Origin: JBLHZY01 sp050633265
Lineage (GTDB): Bacteria > Pseudomonadota > Alphaproteobacteria > Rhodobacterales > Rhodobacteraceae
Direction: 5' to 3'
Assembly (NCBI GenBank): GCA_050633265.1
Contig: JBOEGE010000001.1
Coordinates: 186,001-250,000 of the forward strand
Length of the DNA: 64,000 nt
The first letter of the stretch is position 1. Each line of letters begins with the position of its first letter. A model generated the notes under the pieces. That model had not been told where the DNA came from, did no database searches, and saw only the letters and a list, made by a program, of their open reading frames with translations. Shown piece after piece: positions 61,933 to 64,000 of the stretch. Both the position numbers and the translations under genes were made by a program.

Positions 61933-63198
61933 ATGACAGTTCTGATCGCAGGGGCCGGGATCGGCGGCCTCACTCTTGCTCTTAGCCTTCATCAAGTTGG
62001 CATTCCGTTTCGCATCTTTGAAGCGGTGCGTGAAATGCGCCCGCTTGGCGTGGGCATCAATGTTCAGCCCCATGCGGTTCGTGAATTGTTTGAGCTTGGG
62101 CTTGAGGATCAGCTCGAGGCGATCGGGCTGCGCACCAAACAGGTCGGCTATTACTCGGCCCAGGGCGGCGAGATTTGGCGCGAGGATCGGGGCATGTTTG
62201 CTGGCTACAACTGGCCGCAATATTCGATCCATCGTGGCGATATGCAGATGATGCTGCTCAATGAGGTGATCAAACGGGCCGGGCCCGAGGCCGTTGTGAT
62301 GGGGGCCGCACTCAGCGATTGGCGCGAGGGTGAGGGCGGCGTTGAGATCGACCTGATGGATCGCGAAACCGGCGAGAAACATTCAAGCGCGCGCGGCGCG
62401 GTTTTGATTGCCGCCGATGGGATCAACTCGGTCGCGCGCGCCAAGCTTTACCCCGATGAAGGGGCGGCGCATTGGGGCGGCGTGATGATGTGGCGCGGCG
62501 TGACCCGAGGCCCGAACTTCCTTGGCGGGCGCACCATGGCGATGGCCGGGCGGCGCGATGCCAAATTTGTCTGCTACCCGATCCAAGAGTTTGACGACGG
62601 CACCTGCCTGATCAATTGGATCGCCGATCTGCTGCTGCCCGAAGATTATCAATGGCGCGAGCAAGACTGGAACCGCGAGGGCGCGCGCGCAGATTTTGCC
62701 AATACCTTTGCCGAGTGGCGCTTTGATTGGCTCGATGTCCCCAAGGTGATTGAAGAGGCCGAGGGGATTTATGAATACCCGATGGTGGATCGCAACCCGC
62801 TGCCCAAATGGACCCATGGCCGCGCGACTTTGCTCGGAGATGCAGCGCACGCGATGTATCCCATCGGCTCGAACGGCGCGAGCCAAGCGATCCTCGACGG
62901 TCGGGTTTTGGCGCGCGAGCTGCGGGATCACGGCATCGGGGCAGGGGCTTTGCAGGCCTATGAGGATGTGCGGCGTGAGGTCGTTAATGCCATCGTTCTG
63001 GCCAATCGCGGCGACGGGCCGGATAAGGTTTTGGATATCGTCGCACTTAAGGCCCCGGATGGATTTGCCCATATCCATGATGTGCTGAGCGCAGAGGAGC
63101 TTGAGAAAATCGCCGGCGGTTATAAGGCGCTGGCAGGGATGGATATTGAGGCGCTGAACGCGCGCGCGCCGCTGCTCCCGATGCCCCAAACCGCCTAA
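61933..63198 (+). CDS. FAD-dependent monooxygenase (group A, salicylate hydroxylase-like)
   Basis: A 421-residue flavoprotein of the PHBH-type class A monooxygenases. The FAD GxGxxG motif is VLIAGAGIGGLTLALSL; the DG motif is LIAADGINSVARA; the GD motif is ATLLGDAAHAMYPIGSNGASQAI. It probably hydroxylates an aromatic compound with NAD(P)H. It follows the metallopeptidase gene by 11 bp. The substrate is not indicated by the neighbours. Confidence 0.87.
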   Translation: MTVLIAGAGIGGLTLALSLHQVGIPFRIFEAVREMRPLGVGINVQPHAVRELFELGLEDQLEAIGLRTKQVGYYSAQGGEIWREDRGMFAGYNWPQYSIHRGDMQMMLLNEVIKRAGPEAVVMGAALSDWREGEGGVEIDLMDRETGEKHSSARGAVLIAADGINSVARAKLYPDEGAAHWGGVMMWRGVTRGPNFLGGRTMAMAGRRDAKFVCYPIQEFDDGTCLINWIADLLLPEDYQWREQDWNREGARADFANTFAEWRFDWLDVPKVIEEAEGIYEYPMVDRNPLPKWTHGRATLLGDAAHAMYPIGSNGASQAILDGRVLARELRDHGIGAGALQAYEDVRREVVNAIVLANRGDGPDKVLDIVALKAPDGFAHIHDVLSAEELEKIAGGYKALAGMDIEALNARAPLLPMPQTA

Positions 63199-63295
63199 GC
63201 CAAGCGCGCCGCGCGGGAATTTATCACCAAAGCGTCAGTTTCGCCAATCTGGGCGTTGACGCCGCGCGCAACCGGGGATATTCCGGCGCCAAGTG

Positions 63296-63379
63296 GCCCG
63301 AGTGGCGGAATGGTAGACGCAGGGGATTCAAAATCCCCCGCCGCAAGGCGTGCGAGTTCGAGTCTCGCCTCGGGCACCA
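63296..63379 (+). tRNA. tRNA-Leu (anticodon CAA)
   Basis: An 84-nt class II tRNA. Acceptor stem GCCCGAG/CTCGGGC is perfect; the anticodon stem GGGGA/TCCCC holds the loop TTCAAAA with anticodon CAA; a variable arm and T-arm with GTTCGAGTC follow. CCA is encoded. It reads UUG. Confidence 0.96.
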
Positions 63380-63609
63380 CTTACCCCCAATTTTTGACTA
63401 CCCCATATTGATCGCGCAGCGGCGCTGAATTTGGCCTGGCGTGCACCAGCATTGTTGCAATGGCGCGCCGCCTCAGCACAAAGCCCGCCACCGCGCTAAG
63501 ACGAAAGTCTGGCCCAGAGGCGCGCGATCTTCCCAACCAGCCCTTGCATCTGCGCCCACAACGCGGCCTATTAAACGCCGGATCAGGCAGGGATGGCACA
63601 AGACAGAGG

Positions 63610-64000
63610 ATGAAGTTTAGAGCATTTGCATTTGGTCCGGCTGTTTTGGCCGCGTGGCTTTTCGCTCTCCCGATCAGCGCGCAGGCCAGGGAGGCGTTGC
63701 GCATTGCTGTGGCCTCAAACTTTGCACCCACTCTTGAGACATTGATCCAGAGCTATCAATCCGAGTTTCCAGACGCGCCCGAAATCACCCTGAGCACCGG
63801 CTCAACCGGCGCGCATTATGCGCTGATCTCGCGCGGGGCGCCCTTTGATCTGTTCTTTGCCGCCGATAATTCCCGCCCCGAAAAGCTGGTTGAGAACGCC
63901 ACTGCGATTGCACAGCGCGCCTATGCGATTGGCATCCCTGTTTTGGTCCTGCCCCAAGGCGAACAGGGCGAAGCGACCAGCGCCCAAAGCATTGGCGCGC
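63610..64000 (+). CDS. modA: Molybdate ABC transporter substrate-binding protein ModA, 3'-truncated
   Basis: The first 130 residues of a periplasmic molybdate-binding protein are present. A Sec signal (LAAWLFALPISAQA) is followed by LRIAVASNFAPTLETLI, then LSTGSTGAHYALISRGAPFDLFFAADNS, here read in two parts: the oxyanion-binding STGSTGA and the FDLFFAADNS motif. The gene runs off the window. AGAGG touches the ATG directly, and a six-codon ORF (MAQDRG) overlaps the start as ATGA, so coupling from that ORF may be used. modB and modC presumably follow outside. Confidence 0.88.
   Translation, partial: MKFRAFAFGPAVLAAWLFALPISAQAREALRIAVASNFAPTLETLIQSYQSEFPDAPEITLSTGSTGAHYALISRGAPFDLFFAADNSRPEKLVENATAIAQRAYAIGIPVLVLPQGEQGEATSAQSIGA

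Noticed and set aside
63381..63731. Minus-strand ORF of 116 codons between tRNA-Leu and modA
   Set aside because: Half of it is antisense to the modA signal peptide; no ribosome-binding site or family is seen.

Overview
The window looks like a chromosomal segment of an alphaproteobacterium, most likely a marine member of the Rhodobacterales (Rhodobacteraceae/Roseobacteraceae). The reasons are: an adjacent sciP (DUF1153) and ctrA pair; an IalB-family protein; TrmFO and a GluQRS-type enzyme; a SUF operon with an embedded YIP1-family gene; a GTTC-N7-GTTC SOS box of the alphaproteobacterial type; and moderately high GC with a strong preference for GCG and GCC codons. The taxonomic call is inference from gene content; no search was run.

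Layout. 0-5 kb: the 3' part of a SUF iron-sulfur operon (sufC, sufD, YIP1 protein, sufS), converging with a TetR regulator/thioesterase pair (5-6 kb) that has its own palindromic operator. 6-12.2 kb: tRNA-Arg, divergent ycbK-like and L,D-transpeptidase genes, an lpxD-ACP-ketoacyl synthase operon, and ialB. 12.2-12.9 kb: a gene-poor spacer with two minus-strand terminators and two candidate small transcripts. 12.9-22.8 kb: HerA-like ATPase, CNNM-type membrane protein, xerD with an unknown secreted protein and a 44-residue membrane protein, aroKB, an AT-rich lipoprotein, ssb, and a lytic transglycosylase. 22.9-30.2 kb: a complete peptide-type ABC importer operon with an AraC regulator upstream. 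30.3-44 kb: miaA, then a long plus-strand cell-envelope/translation superoperon: pyrH, frr, uppS, cdsA, dxr, rseP, a 43-residue membrane protein, bamA, ompH, fabZ, lpxA, lpxI, lpxB. 44-47 kb: an AT-rich orphan, mnmA, sciP and ctrA. 47-52 kb: ligA-recG followed by a 40-residue membrane protein under an SOS box. 52-64 kb: a cytoplasmic chemoreceptor, IscU-like scaffold, hisI, gluQ, trmFO, gyrA, dsbB, YqaA-type protein, YpfJ-type metalloprotease, a flavin monooxygenase, tRNA-Leu, and a truncated modA.

How the genes fit together. The 31-44 kb block supplies undecaprenyl carrier (DXP pathway and UppS), phospholipid (CdsA), outer-membrane protein assembly (BamA, OmpH), envelope-stress proteolysis (RseP) and lipid A (FabZ, LpxA, LpxI, LpxB). 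The missing lipid A step, LpxD, lies at 9 kb with its own ACP and ketoacyl synthase. Genes are packed tightly: ATGA or TAATG stop/start overlaps occur at sufC-sufD, thioesterase-tetR, ACP-KAS, the unknown gene-xerD, aroK-aroB, uppS-cdsA, bamA-ompH, lpxA-lpxI, lpxI-lpxB and ligA-recG.

Most of the window is ordinary housekeeping, and I do not see a large undescribed system. The most interesting items are small: the SOS-box-controlled 40-residue membrane protein (51.7 kb), a candidate anti-Shine-Dalgarno sRNA and a candidate leaderless micro-ORF (12.4-12.8 kb), the inverted TTAACCAT pair in front of ctrA, the dedicated ACP/KAS next to lpxD, and a composition change inside cdsA.
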